Below, one piece after another: positions 47,022 through 59,179 of a stretch of 64,000 bases of DNA. Both the position numbers and the translations under genes were made by a program. Source of the stretch: Nageia nagi. Taxonomy: Eukaryota > Pinophyta. The stretch's first letter is position 1. The number at the start of each line of letters is the position of its first letter. The notes under the pieces are model-generated. The model saw only the letters and a program-made list of their open reading frames with translations. It was not told the DNA's origin and made no database searches. The stretch spans positions 13,764,001 through 13,828,000 of the forward strand of contig JBITNC010000001.1 of assembly GCA_050084985.1 (NCBI GenBank), written 5' to 3'.

Positions 47022-47026
47022 ATATC
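47022..47026. other. Target site duplication of copia, right
   Basis: It reads atatc and is identical to 38235-38239. Confidence 0.9.
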
Positions 47027-47211
47027 CCACCTGAATGATCTTACCCACTATCGTGTATCCAGAGTAATGACCTCCAGACTCTCCAGAATGAAACTCTTCA
47101 ATGAGCTTAGCTGACTTTGTCGCCAATACACATCTTAAGAAAATGCCATCGTGATTTCTCCTATAAAGTATCTGATCTATCTTTGTGTAATTCTGGGCGT
47201 GTATCTTGAAT
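47027..47211 (-). pseudogene. Element A integrase, N-terminal part of zinc-binding domain (right of the copia insertion)
   Basis: Minus-strand reading gives QNYTKIDQILYRRNHDGIFL, then LIEEFHSGESGGHYSGYTIV and GKIIQVGY. It contains the two His of the H-H-C-C integrase zinc module. The reading stops at the copia insertion; the matching Cys pair (NCEKCQRY) lies on the far side at about 38190. Confidence 0.7.
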
Positions 47212-48600
47212 CACCTTCTTTGGGATGCATTCATGTTTTCTGGTAGTTTTTCGATCTCAAAATATTTGCTTAATTGCTCCATCCAATACTTTGTCGTATC
47301 TCTGGGTATGGATTTTGGGGTTTCTTGTTCAACAAAGCATACCATCTCTTTTTTTGGTATCGTAGGTTTTGCAAGTTGCTCACAAAGTGCTCTTCCTTTT
47401 ATGAGCTTGGTGGGCCAAATTTCCACATCATATTTTAGAATTTTTGAAATCCACCTGGGTCTTCCTTCTCCCAATTCTCCCTGCATAACATAAGACCTGA
47501 CATCTGGGTGTATAGTTAGAATCAAAATTCTGCTCTGATCAATGTAATGTTTTAACTTATCGAGTGCTTTCATAATAGCTAGGACCTATTTTTCAATGAA
47601 AGTGTATTTTTCCTCACAACTGTTCATAGTCTGGCTAAAAAATGCGACTGGATATTCTTCATTTCTTTCGTACTTCTGGGTTAAAATGACTACAACGCTA
47701 GTATCTGAACCATATGCATATAGAATAAATTCTTTGCTAAAATCTGGATTTCTTAGTACAGGAGCTTTTGTAATTGCTACCTTAATTTTCTAAAAAGCTT
47801 CTTTACCTTCCTCAGTCCATACAAAAGGAGTATCTTTTTTTAGCATCCGGGTGATAGGTTTGATAATGTTTGAGAAATCCTGAATAAATCTTTTGACAAA
47901 GTTAATCTGACCCAGAAAAGATTGCAAAGACTTCTTATTAGATGGGAGAGACAAGTCATTTATAGCTTTAACTCTATCCAGATCAATAGCCCATCCCTCT
48001 TTTGAAATGACATGGCCCAATAATTTACCCTCATCTACTGTGAAGATAGACTTCTTAGTATTTAGGGATATACCATACCTCTTACATTTGATGAAGGCTT
48101 GCTCCAGATGTTGAACATGCATGTTTCTATCATGAGAGAAGATAGTAATATCATCAAGGTATACCAACAGACTCTTATTTACCAGTTCTCCAAATGCATA
48201 ATCCATAGCTCTTTGAAAAGTAGCCCCTGCATTGGATAGTCCAAATGGCATTCTCTGAAAAGCAAATGTGCCCCATTTAGTTGTAAAAGCTATTTTGAAC
48301 TGATCTTCATTCTAGACCCAAATCTAATTGTACCCGAAGAAACCATCTATTAAAGAGAACTTTTCAGCTCTAGCTATAGTATTTAGTATTTGTTCCATTG
48401 GAGGTAAGGGGTAATGATCCTTCAATGATACTCTGTTCAAACCTCGAAAATCTACACACAACCTTATCTCACCATTTTTCTTTTGGATAGGCACAAGATT
48501 GGTTACCCAAGTGGAATGCTTGATGGGATAAATTATACCAGCCTTGTATAGTTTCAACACCTCCTGCTTCATGGCAACTTCGATCTTGGGGTTTACTGGT
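47212..48600 (-). pseudogene. Element A reverse transcriptase and second RNase H
   Basis: The reverse transcriptase reads AGIIYPIKHSTWVTNLVPIQ, GEIRLCVDFRGLNRVSLKD, YPLPPMEQIL, FKIAFTTKWGTFAFQRMPFG and LLVYLDDITIFS, with the catalytic Y-L-D-D near 48140. The thumb and connection follow (LLGHVISKEG, LQSFLGQINFVKRFI, PFVW). The second RNase H reads FILYAYGSDTSVVVILTQKY, YPVAFFSQTMNSCEEKYTFI and ILTIHPDVRSYVM, which is the usual gypsy RNase H order, though the first and third acidic sites look changed. One frame from 48572 to 47211 is broken by a few stops (for example 48324, 47790). Confidence 0.8.
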
Positions 48601-49084
48601 CTTTATTTTTGTCTGACCGGCTTAGCATCATCTATCAACTCAATTGTATGCTGTATCACTGATTTATCAAAAACCTTCAAATCATCATAAGACCAAGCAA
48701 AACATCAACATATGTTCTGCATAATTGTACAATTTCCTGAATCTATTCTGGAGTATTAGATATGCCAATTTTTAATGACTTACCCAGAAAAACTTCATGT
48801 TCTTTATAGTTATCTAGGTTTATATTCATACCCCTTCTTTTTACCTGGTCACTTCTGTCAAACAATCCTTCGAATGGAATCAAATATTTAGGGAGTTTAT
48901 TGTTATTTAGCTAAATTATGTCTTGTTCCTGGAAAACTTCAGAGTCCTCTTCTCCTACTGCATGACATACCACTTGTTGTAATAAAAATTGATTAATTTG
49001 AGCTTCATCCCAAAAAACCTGCCAAAAGGAATCATTCTCCAGAACTGATGGCCTGAAAATGAGCTGAACACCCTTTCTCTGGAA
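48573..49084 (-). other. Decayed linker between first RNase H and reverse transcriptase of A
   Basis: Short matches such as DSFWQVFWDE (compare DNDYFW in B) continue the pol region, followed by LPKYLIPFEGLFDRSDQ, and KIGISNTPE near the reverse transcriptase. Stops and frame changes break it up. Confidence 0.45.
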
Positions 49085-49486
49085 CTAGTCATTTGTGGGA
49101 TCAAAATTGGCTCCCATTTGTGCTAATGCGTTAGCTTCTTGATTGAATCTCCTTGGAACCAACTGAATATGCAATGCTTCGAAATGCTCAAACAGATCCC
49201 AAACCTGATTCCTGTAGGCTTTCAAATAATGATGTTTGACCGAACATTTACCTGTCACTTGTTTCACGATCAAATCTAAATCTCCTTTGATCTTTAGACA
49301 CTAAATTTTCATTTTGATAGCTTGTTCTAGTCCTAGGAAAAGAGCTTCATATTCTGCCACATTATTTGAACATAACCAGGTGAGTCTAAAATAAAATCTA
49401 TGTACCTTACCAATTGGGTTGGTCAGGATAATCCCGGCACTGGATCCATTTTTGGATCTTGCCCCATCAAAAGACATCTCCCACAT
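49085..49486 (-). pseudogene. Element A first RNase H-like domain, upstream of reverse transcriptase
   Basis: Residues in RNase H order are: MSFDGARSKNGSSAGIIL (first Asp), CSNNVAEYEALFLGLEQA (Glu), a stop, then GDLDLIVKQV (third Asp), KHHYLKAYRNQVWDLF and RRFNQEANALAQMG. In the last block the expected fourth Asp (ADAL) is Asn, as in B; C keeps Asp (IIDAL). The N..AEYEAL and GD..L.V..V blocks resemble the plant/archaeal-type RNase H known as a second RNase H in Tat elements. It is in a different frame from gag-protease. The domain call is good; the archaeal-type label is by motif only. Confidence 0.7.
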
Positions 49487-49489
49487 TTT

Positions 49490-50299
49490 ATTTCTCCTAA
49501 AATATTCCCTTGTGAGTTCTGAGATGAAAGATTTGGCTCTATTAAATAATAATTTCCAAACTCCACGTTGTAGATGGTGTTGAGCATACTCATACTACAA
49601 GGGTCTTCAGTTTGTAGCTCTTCCAGCAATTCATCTGATTCTTCCAATTTACCAAAGTTTACGCAAACCTCCTTTTTCTCTACGTGAAACTTAGAAATTT
49701 CCTCATTATTTAGTCTTACCCTCTTATTCCCACAAGGGATCAAATAATGGGTGTAATCCATTGCTAGATAACCCCCTATCTTAGCTGTAAACTCTCTAGA
49801 CAGACATAGCCCGAACAAAGGGGGCAACTCAACAACTACAATTTCCTAAATAATAATTACAGAGGGACACTTATGTATTTTTAGGACTACATCCTTGATT
49901 ACTCCTACTATTTTGATAGGTGTGGAATCCAGTTGTAATACTCTGGTGGATGTTCTTGTCATAGGCAACCCCATCACATCCCACACTGCTTTAGGCATCA
50001 TAGTAGTAGTTGCCCCAGAATCAACCAAACAATTATGGAGTACATATCCTTCAATTTCCAGAGTCATGTAAAAATTTGGAGGTTTGTTCTTTCCCATCCT
50101 CAGATGTTTTGATATTTCAAAAAGATTCAGCACTCTTTCCATTCCTTCATTCAATGCTATAAGAGATGTTTTCAGTAAATCAATTTGTCTGGGAATTTTT
50201 AGAGCTTCAAACAAGGACACTCTCGCTGGAGTTCTCTTTAGCTCTGCCATAATGTTGAACTCTAGGATAGCTGGAGGTTCACCAATTTTTTTTCTAAAT
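49490..50299 (-). pseudogene. Element A protease and conserved linker
   Basis: PPNFYMTLEIEGYVLHNCLV leads into DSGATTTMMP, the aspartic protease active site, then GLPMTRTSTRVLQLDS and a second hydrophobic strand (VIKDVVLKIHKCPSVIII). After one stop (49846) comes ELPPLFGLCLSREFTAKIGG, a block shared by all three Tat-like copies here, and an acidic linker. It is in frame with gag, so it was probably made as a gag-protease fusion. The frame ends near 49490, where the next domain continues in another frame. Confidence 0.75.
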
Positions 50300-51891
50300 C
50301 TATCGGTAAATTTTTCCTGAAGCTGTAGAGTATCATCTTTTCTCTGGTGCTTGGTAAGTGAAGGGAACCTTAACCTTTAGAGATTTTGATCACTAGCTTT
50401 GGGCGTCAGTTTGGTTTCTAGAAATGGGAATTTTTGGGGAACCATTTCCTTTTCCAGGATCTTTTCCTTAGAACCAGGAAGTGCATCTTACCTTTTAGGA
50501 AACACTGCTCCGGAACTCTTTTGGGGTTTAACTTTTCTTTCCAGAATGTTGGAGACTAGGGGACTTTTTCCTTATCTTGTTTCCACAGCAAAAACTCCTA
50601 TATCTATTGGTGTAAAATTCATCAGGTTCACATTTTGGTTCACATCATCAGCTACACCAGGCGAAGGAATACCCCCACTTCTTGATAGATACTCCTAGTA
50701 CTGATAAACAGGGCATGTGGTTTGTTCATGAGCATCATTGTAGGCCAAACACAAACCCATGGCTGACCCGGAAGAGGAAGCTTGGCTTACATCTTCATTC
50801 AACACATGTTGAGCTATTTCTACAGTAGGATAATGATATCTTCTTGCATTATTTTGTCTACTTAGAATGGTAATCTGGTTTGCCATATTTCTACACAAGT
50901 TTTGGAGTTCCTGAATCTCTAACGATGAAGCTACCCCTTAATTCATATTAGGCTAATAAGGGGCTGGTAAAGCCAAGGGAGCTCTAGGGACTGGTAAGGG
51001 TGATGGCCACTATTGAACAGGAGCAGGGATGCTGGCCAATGATGGAGCCAAACTAATTGCTTGAGGTCTCAAAATTTGCTGTTGAGCAGTTACTGGAAAA
51101 TAAGGCATTGGCATGCGACTTGGCAATTTTCCAACTATAATAAGATAGGATTCAGCATATACTACTTGTCTATAGAACTCAAGGAAAGTATTTACTCCAA
51201 AATTTTGGATTTGCAGAGAGAGATCCGAAGGAAAGGCTCTTAGGTAATACATTAAGGCTTGAAATTGCTGAGGCCTAACTGGCATTGGGACTCTCATCCA
51301 AGTTTTTTGGAATCTAATATTGAAATTAGGGATATTTTCTTGCTCATATCTTTTTATTGAAGTGAACTATGTTAACAGGGAAAAAGGATCTCCTAATTCA
51401 TTAAATTCCAAGATAAAGGGCTCTGCTAGTTGAGCCCAAGTGGTTATAGATCCATTAGGAAGGCCCTTGTACCAATCTAGGACCTTTCCCTTGAAAGACT
51501 GAGCTAGTAATCTCACCATGACATCTTCATGTTGGATATTGTGAATCTTAGCTAGGCCAGCTACATCAACACAATGCTCATAAGCCATTTTCTCTGAAGT
51601 TGCATCAAACTCCGGAAGGGTTTTGAAAACATTTGCTGGGATGTCATGCAACATCGCCAGGGCTATTGGTACCCCATTGTCCCATTCTGAATAAATATTC
51701 TAAGCTGGATTAGCCATTTTAGGAGAGGTATTTCTAGTGTGAAGATTGGATGATTCTGGCTTGATAAAGGATTTTAGGGAGCTAATACTATTCAGAGACT
51801 TGGACTTGATCAGGGTCTTTCTCTTAGGAGTATCTAACGTTCTAAAATTTGGTGCTTCTTTTGCTGCTCTAGTTTTAAATCTTGTCCACAT
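50300..51891 (-). pseudogene. Element A gag
   Basis: An open frame starts at 51891, but the start shared with element B is the Met at 51717 (MANPA). The frame then runs through ANVFKTLPEFD, KMAYEHCVDVAGLAKIHNI, GKVLDWYKGLPNGSITTWAQ and LEFNELGDPFS (the gag core), then FTSIKRYEQENIPNFNIRF and FLEFYRQVVYAESYLIIVG. Near 50730 it reads CLAYNDAHEQTTCPVYQ, which fits a C-x2-C-x3-H-x4-C zinc knuckle with the second Cys as Tyr. Gag and protease share one frame, broken only by stops (51700, 51367, 51010, about 50950, 50695 and others), with no frameshift between them. It would form the packaging particle. Confidence 0.75.
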
Positions 51892-52010
51892 AAACTCTAG
51901 GTTGCAAAAGAAAATGAAAGGTTCAAAAGCACATATGATATTTACAAATAATTTGCTTTAATACATACCATAGATAGTGCTTCAGTAGAGTCACCAATAA
52001 GTTTCGTCGT

Positions 52011-52028
52011 GTCCCATCGGGCATGCCA
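52011..52028 (-). other. Putative primer binding site of element A
   Basis: On the minus strand TGGCATGCCCGATGGGAC begins 11 nt after the 5' LTR end. It starts with the TGG needed to pair with a tRNA CCA end, and a related sequence occupies the same place in element B. I did not identify the tRNA. Confidence 0.55.
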
Positions 52029-52039
52029 AAAAGAAATAC

Positions 52040-53880
52040 TGTTGATTATGATTGTGTAATATATATACGTCATGAACAATCTTAACCAAAGTAAATCAAG
52101 AATAGACTATAGTGACAATCTGATCTCCAGAGAAGGTCAGTTCCTTATACATTGGGTGTAGGAGAAGTAACAGGAAAGAAAATGAAAAGAGTAGAGTGTG
52201 AGGAATTTAAGAAAAAGGCTTAGGGTAATAGGAAAGAAAATAAAAAGGAGTAGAGTGCAAGGAATTTAAGCAAAAGGCTTAGGGTAACAAGAGAGAAAGC
52301 AAAGGTGGATCACTAGTTCAGCGTGAGCTTTCATAGTGTGTGAAACCTTGGTCTGAATCTAGTGTAGCAACTACGGTACAAGCTCTCACTCTCAAATAGT
52401 TTCCCAGCTTTACTCTACCATGTAGCAGACATAGTTATACTAGCAGTTCATGATTACCATTTAGGAAACAAGCCAAGCTGCCACGATGTAACCAAATTAA
52501 GAATGACAATTACGAATACTAGACAAGAAAGGTCAAGATGGTATCATATTACTGATAAAAACTATAGGTCTTCGAGAATAAATGTAAAGAGCAATACTAG
52601 GGATTTTGACCCTTCTTTCACTTTATTTTCATATACTTATACTGAAGTAACAACAGTTACAAGAATTGCAGAATAGAAACATTTACAAAATAGCTTCAAG
52701 ATTCTAGCCTTCTTTTAACTGATACTACCTACATATGCCACTTGGTAGAATATTACAAAACTAGGTAGATTGCAGAAGGTACAGCTTCTTGATGACTATG
52801 ATCTGACTTCTCACTATCCTCATCTCTTATGGGATATTCTATTTACTGGCTCTAGCTATTTGATCTCTCTTTGCTATTCTCATCTCTACATTCTGAAATG
52901 CTCTATTCACTGGCTCCAGCTATGTGATCACTCCTTGCTGACCTCATCACTTTCGAGACCCAGTTTCATTCAAAAATGGGAACATTGTCCTACCCGTGAC
53001 ATCATCTTCATACTTCCAGAATACTCTACTCACTTTCTATGGAACCTGGGCTTTTCCATAACTGAGCTTTTATCATTTCATTCTGAAATGCTTTATCTAC
53101 TGACTCTGGCCTTTTAATCACCCTTTGTTGACATCATCATCTCTGGAACCTGATCTTTACCAAAATGTGACTATCTTATCCTCTATGACATCATCATCTT
53201 ATTTCGAAATGCTTTACTTCTAGAACACTTAACTTTCAGGCTCCGACTTCTTTGATTATCTCTTGTTGACCTCATCACTTTAGGACCCAATTTCATTCAA
53301 AATTGTGAACATCATCCTCCCCATGATGTCATCTTCATACTTCCAGAATGTTTTACTCACTTTCTCTGGAACCTAGGCTTTTCCACAACTGAGCTTTTAT
53401 CATCTCATTCTGGAACACTTTATCTACTGACTCTGGCCTTTTAATCACCCCTTGCTGACATCATCATCTCCAGAACCTGGTCTTTACCAAAATGTGACTA
53501 TCTTATCCCCTATGACATCATCATCTTACTCTGGAATGCTTTACTTCTGACTCCAGCCTTTTAATCACCCCTTGCTGACATCATCATCTCCAAAACTTGA
53601 TCTTTACCAAGATGTGACTATCTGATCCTCTATGATGTCATCATTTCATTCTGGAAAACTTTATTCATTGACTCTGGCTATTTGATCACCCCTTGCTGAC
53701 CTCATCATCTCTGGAACCGGTCTTTACCAAGACGTGACTATTTTATCTTTCGTGACGTCATTGTTTTATCCGACCCACTTTATTTGTTCAAAAAAATTTC
53801 GGAGATCTTAAAATGAACTCATAGTTGCAAGTAAAGTACACCGGGGCTCTAATAAAGAATTTATTATGTATGGATATACA
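52040..53880 (-). repeat. 5' LTR of element A (right)
   Basis: 1841 bp, partner of 31295-33136 at an offset of 20,744-20,745. It keeps one intact TGACGTCA at 53753. Confidence 0.9.
52755..53765 (-). promoter_or_regulatory. Array of bZIP/CRE-type sites in the A 5' LTR
   Basis: Octamers occur at 52997, 53129, 53186, 53324, 53456, 53513, 53576, 53633 and 53753, each 20,744-20,745 bp from its partner in the left LTR. The last is an intact palindrome, TGACGTCA. Confidence 0.6.
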
Positions 53881-53885
53881 TCATC
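53881..53885. other. Target site duplication of A, right
   Basis: It reads tcatc and is identical to 31290-31294. Confidence 0.9.
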
Positions 53886-54640
53886 ACTCAAAATTGGTGA
53901 GGTCTATTGAATATAAAGCTGTGAATATCTCCCACTTTGATGAACTATCAACATTACCCACTGACTAAGTCATGTAGAGCTCATTGACTAAGTTATATAG
54001 ATCCTTCTAATTTTCATTGAAAAGTATGACATCACCTCTAGTTTTCATGGAACCTACTTCACTTGAATCTTATAACAACATTGCCTACTTTATGACTAAA
54101 CCTAAACTAATCATTATGTACAATAGGGCCCAAAAATAACCCTTAAACTATGCCTAATCAAAACATAAGTAATTTGAATTTCAATAGGGATCAAACTTAT
54201 TTTATACATACAAATAGACTATATACAATAAGATCTGATAACAATACGCAAATTAGACCTAGACAAATCCTAGAAATTCCTTAGCCAATTTGAAAAAATG
54301 GACACTCTTTAGCTTATGAATTATACACATCTCTTGGACATGACTCATTCAAATATGCACAAACAACACTTGGATTATAACAAAATGGTAGTTTTGAATG
54401 AATTTCTACTATATATATTTACTAAGAGCACACATAATACAAGATTCTTAAGAAAAAGATTAAGTATATACAATGTAAGCTTAGGAATGAATTTTGTAAA
54501 AGTTTTTTATAAATGAAAGAAAGGGGAATAAGAAATAGGAAGTATAGAAGGGGTTTTATTGGGAAAAGAATTAATGAATTGAAAGAATAATGAATATAAA
54601 GAATTTTACCCCTTTAGAGTGTAGTTTTATAATAATAATA
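53886..54640. other. Unassigned DNA right of element A
   Basis: It is the right half of the target that A entered; the left half is 31100-31289. No gene or LTR was recognised. Confidence 0.4.
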
Positions 54641-54649
54641 ATCTTTTGG

Positions 54650-57600
54650 TAGGTCTTTGGGGCATTAAGCTTGCTGGAGAATAGAACCTTTATTGACCAC
54701 TCCCACTTGCTTTCCTAGTTGTATATTTTTGCTAGGCTTGTTGCTGAGGAATCAATTTTGTAGGTAATAAGGATTGAAGTTTCTTGTATAGATCTTGGAG
54801 ATATTTATTATCTACCTATGATAGGACATGATATGCTTGAAATTTTACAATGTTTTATCTAAATCTCATTAGGATATTCTTCAATTTTGTAGCATTCAAA
54901 AATCTTGCAATTGCCTCTTGAGCTCTCTCATTCATCTCTTGTAGATTTGAGAGCTGCTTCTCAAACAAGTTTATTGATGAATCTCTATCTAAGAATGACT
55001 TAGTATTTTCCACCCAATGGTGGACACTACTCCATACATCTAACTCTTCCCATAATTTGGAAGCCTTTTAATTGAATTAAATAATTGGAAAACATATTTA
55101 CAAAGCTTATTTCTACCTTTCATTGACCTTTCTGTAGGTCGATGGCTAATGTCAAATCCTTTAAATTGAAAATATATTTTATTCTTCTTAAAATTATCGA
55201 TATTGGCCTTAGAGTTATAGTGGCTAGATCCTTCTCTATTATCATCCTAAGCCAACTCTACATTTTTTCAAATTTTTCTCTCAAGAATTCTAGAGGTAAC
55301 TATTAGATTGCATTATGAGAATCATACTAAAGTATAATTTTCAAATGATACAGCTTTGATAGGCTAACAATTCTTTCTCAAACCTGCTCCACTAAGTTTT
55401 TTCTATATTCTTTAATGATTTGTAGTAGTTTTAATTTTGTCATCATTCAAAACTTTATTCACTACCATAATTTTTTTGATCTCTTCTTCTATCATCTAAT
55501 TTTTTTCCCACTCTACTATGTTGGATTTAGCCTGTATCTCTTCAATCTACTTCTTTAATTTTTCTAGCTCTACCTTAGTTTTCTATAGGCTCTTATCATG
55601 CTCAATATTTTTCTTGTCCAACATTTTAATTAATTCTTTATTTTGGTTCTATAATCTAGCCATAATTTTATCTTTTTGTGAGTAGTCTCCTTTTATTTTC
55701 TCAAGCTTTTTATTTAATTTTTCCATTTTTGTTCCCCATAGATTGGAGACTTTTTCTAATTGCTAGGGAAGTATTTACCAAAAACCTAGATTTATATACT
55801 ATCAAGGCACTCTACATATTTACATCAATAATGGAAATAGGGGTTTTATCTAATTGCCCATATTTGAAGGGCATATGTGCAATTTTATTATCCCACATGT
55901 CTATAACTCTACTCAATAATCTACCTTATTACTTTGAGTGTGTAGGGTATTTATTTATGAATGTTTCCCAATCAATGGGATCTACTACTTGAGTAAAAAA
56001 AATGCTTTTTATTTCCTCACCTGAGGTGGTGGAGTAAGGAATTAAAGAATATTGAGATGTATCTACCTTGGAAGTTGATGCAAGTATTTTTGGAGTAGTA
56101 ATCTCTTTTGCTATTTCCATTGTGGGTTCTTTTTGTATTTCTTCTTCCTCTTCTACAATAATGGATTTTTTTCCCTCTTTTGCCTTGTCCATTGGCCTAG
56201 AGTATTTCTTCTTATTAGGATCATCATCACCATCTTTGTCCACTTCTCCTTCTAATGCTATTGCACCTCCTCAAAGCATATTACCTCCACCTTGTTGCAC
56301 TTTATCATCAACTTCTTATGCATCTTGAAATACTAACGTATCCATGCTTTGGGATTTTTGGATATCCATGTCTAAAAGTTTTGTATGTCCCATGCGCTGC
56401 TCTAACTCTTCTTATTACACTATAAATATGGGAATTAGATTTTCTTAGGCACATGTTACTCCTTTGAAGGCTATATTTTCTTAGGGGTCTGCTACCCACT
56501 AGTTGGTTATTTGATTATTAACTTAATTCTTCTTTGTTTCTTGGGAGAAGATTGCCTAAACAAAGCTATCATTACCACTTGTGTCTCTTTTTCTTCTTTA
56601 GAGGCTACTTTAATATGGAACCTTCTTCATGTTTTCTTTTTCTTAGTTTCTTAAGCTCATTTGCTCATTATGCCAATGGATAATCTTCTTATGACACCTT
56701 ACCTTGATAAATTGGGTGGTAAAGGTTTCCCCTTCTATGGTAATGGATCTTGCTAATACTATGCATGTCAGTATTGATCATTCTTAAACTCACCAAGAGG
56801 ATTATATTCTACATGTTCCACCTTGGTGGTATATTCAAATGTATACTTTGTAAAATATTCAATTTATTAGGGCTCTATACAAACTCATCCTGCAACTAGG
56901 CAATGATCTTTGGGGCTAGGACAAACTCTTACCTTGGTTTCCCATAATCTATATTTTTTAGCCCTTTAAGGGACATCCACACCTTATCCAAAATATCAAA
57001 TTCACACTCTAGGGAGACTTTAGCTCTTGTTCAATTTGATTTGCAAAATACTCAATGTGAGGTTAGGATTCATAATTGAACATGGGGCATTTTTTATTTG
57101 CTTTTATAATTCCTATACTCCCCCCTATGGGGTCATACATCCATGGGTGCTCAAACTTTTCTAACTTGAAACTTTGAACTAAGAAATTAGACAACTCTTC
57201 TTTATAATCTACTTCTAACAATGTAAAACTATTTGCTACAATTGATATTTTGATTATGGGCTTGAAATTGTTACCCAACCCATATTTGGTCTCTATGGAA
57301 CTTATTTTCCTACCCATATCTAAAGAATATAACTCTAGGTAACAAAATTGGGTAGAAAAGGGGAAATTTCAAAATACCCATACATCAAAATAACTATTCT
57401 ATCCTTCAAGAAATGCCAATCTCTAATTTTGTTATCACCTTGTAGCTCTTCTCAGCTTCTTTGGTGTAGCTTGGGTGTAGATATCCTCATGAGAATCTTC
57501 ATGATAGGGGTAAAGAATTTCACCATGAATTCATAATGAGAGCCATAAAATTTTGTGAGCATCGACACCCTCATGCCAATTCTTGTAGGTGTTATGGAGG

Positions 57601-58465
57601 TCATTGGCATTATAGATAGTCCTCCTTATACTAGAGATTACAAATTTTGGTGGGCTATCAACCACAAAAAATAAGAAGAATGCCTAAAATATACTTGATC
57701 AATATTAAATAGGTTCTTTTTAATCTCATTTGATAAGAAGGCAAAAAAAGTCATATTAGACTAACTCTTCAATAATATTGTAAGCCATTTTGATCATGGC
57801 CTCATTAGCTTCAATTTGGGTCATGCATCCAAGAGTCACCAATAGAGCTTGGAGGACCTATCTATCTGAGGATTTCTAAAATAATATAATATAATAACTC
57901 TATAAGAGCTTTGTGGTATTCCTATCATATCTCTCATTGATCTAATTGATTATATCATCCTCATTTTAGTAAAATTCCCACTTTTCCTTTTTCAAATCAA
58001 CTTGCTTTTTAACATGGAAGCTCCAATATATTGGAATCATAAGTGCATTGATAATGGTGGAAGAGGAGTAATATAATAAGGTATCTAACTAATATTCTAA
58101 CTCTTCCTCATACTTCATTTTCTCCTTTTATGCCCTAATGATGTAGTATTATGGGATATGACTTAATGGAATGGCTGTAAGTAGCTTTGGGTAGGTGAAT
58201 GATTCATATGGCTTAAAATATGCCATCCTTGAATAATCATCACATTATTTCCTACTTTCATGGTTTTTCCCTTACCAATGATCTCTACACTCTCATGTTA
58301 CAACAATGGTGTTTCTACATCTACACGCTAGGTATCCATATGACTAAGCACTCCCCTCTCAATCCAGTTTACACCATGAGCATTCTCCAAGTATTCTTCA
58401 TGGCTCTTTGTTAACGTCTTAGCTCCCTCCCCTAAAATAACCATAGTCTAATTTGTTTTAGCCAT
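54650..58465 (-). pseudogene. Element C extra coding region after integrase, function unknown
   Basis: It starts near 58465 (MAKTN). The best-kept pieces are EKMKYEEELEY, HVKKQVDLKKEKWEFY, DWHFLKDRIVILMYGYFEIS followed by PFLP, and MGRKISSIETKYGLGNNFKP onward (57317-57063). After these come an acidic, Glu-rich stretch (56243-55929; IIVEEEEEIQKEPTME) and a coiled-coil-like region near 55.7-55.5 kb (KMEKLNKKLEKIKGDYSQKD). The DWHFL...YGYF...PFLP block aligns with GDWFFIEE...YGFSRAPFLL in A. The overall plan (globular, low-complexity, coiled coil) is the same, so A and C carry related frames. Stops and frameshifts are many. Confidence 0.45.
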
Positions 58466-59179
58466 TTTGCTTAGTAATTTCTTTACAACTCAAGTAAACA
58501 TTAAGCTCATCGCTTGACTATAGCACAAAATGATCCTTTATCTTGCTCACTACTTAGCACTCAAAACCTCTTAAAAATAGTATAAAATTTTTCAAATTTT
58601 TGAAGACTTGGGATGTAAAATTTGCTAAGAGAGGAATGATAAAGTTAGAACTATATTTTATTTGTTTGGGGTTTCTAACTCCTACCTATTAATAGTCATT
58701 AATGCAATAGAAATATCAAGGTTTACACAAAGCACTTGTCAGACCTATTAGGTGGGATGTTATTAAACTCAACCACATTGATTTCAAATTGGTGGTGTAA
58801 AGTGAAACATGGAAGCTTTTTCAATAAAATCTTGCTTTAAATGCTAATCCCTTAACATGATATTTTGCAACCATTAGATTAAACTACCATCATGCCTAGT
58901 AAATACAACCATTAATGACTATCTATCTCCTTGGGAAGTGCATTGATGGGAAATATAATATATACATTTTATTTTTAGTATGAAAGAAACATAATTAATA
59001 AAATACCTATTTACACTATACACATCTAGCAGATGTTATGAAATCACCTTATAACCTAGTAATATTTAAGGTAGATCCCATTCACTGGTATAGGCAGCTC
59101 CTAGGATCCAAAAATATCTTGCAATCTAAATGTATTATTCTATAAGACTTCAATGATATAAGTCATGCTCTATAAGGAA

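Larger units (their letters stand above)
31295..53880 (-). mobile_element. Element A: Tat-like Ty3/gypsy retrotransposon with long LTRs, carrying a nested copia element
   Basis: Direct LTRs of 1842 bp (31295-33136) and 1841 bp (52040-53880) both begin TGTT and end TATACA on the plus strand. They are flanked by a perfect 5-bp target duplication, tcatc (31290-31294 and 53881-53885). Genes read on the minus strand from the right LTR: gag, protease, RNase H-like, reverse transcriptase, RNase H, integrase, then an extra frame of about 3.5 kb. The copia element at 38240-47021 splits integrase; without it A is about 13.8 kb. In the first roughly 305 aligned LTR bases I count 18 differences, 16 of them transitions, so A is much older than the copia insertion. 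All frames carry stops. Confidence 0.9.
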
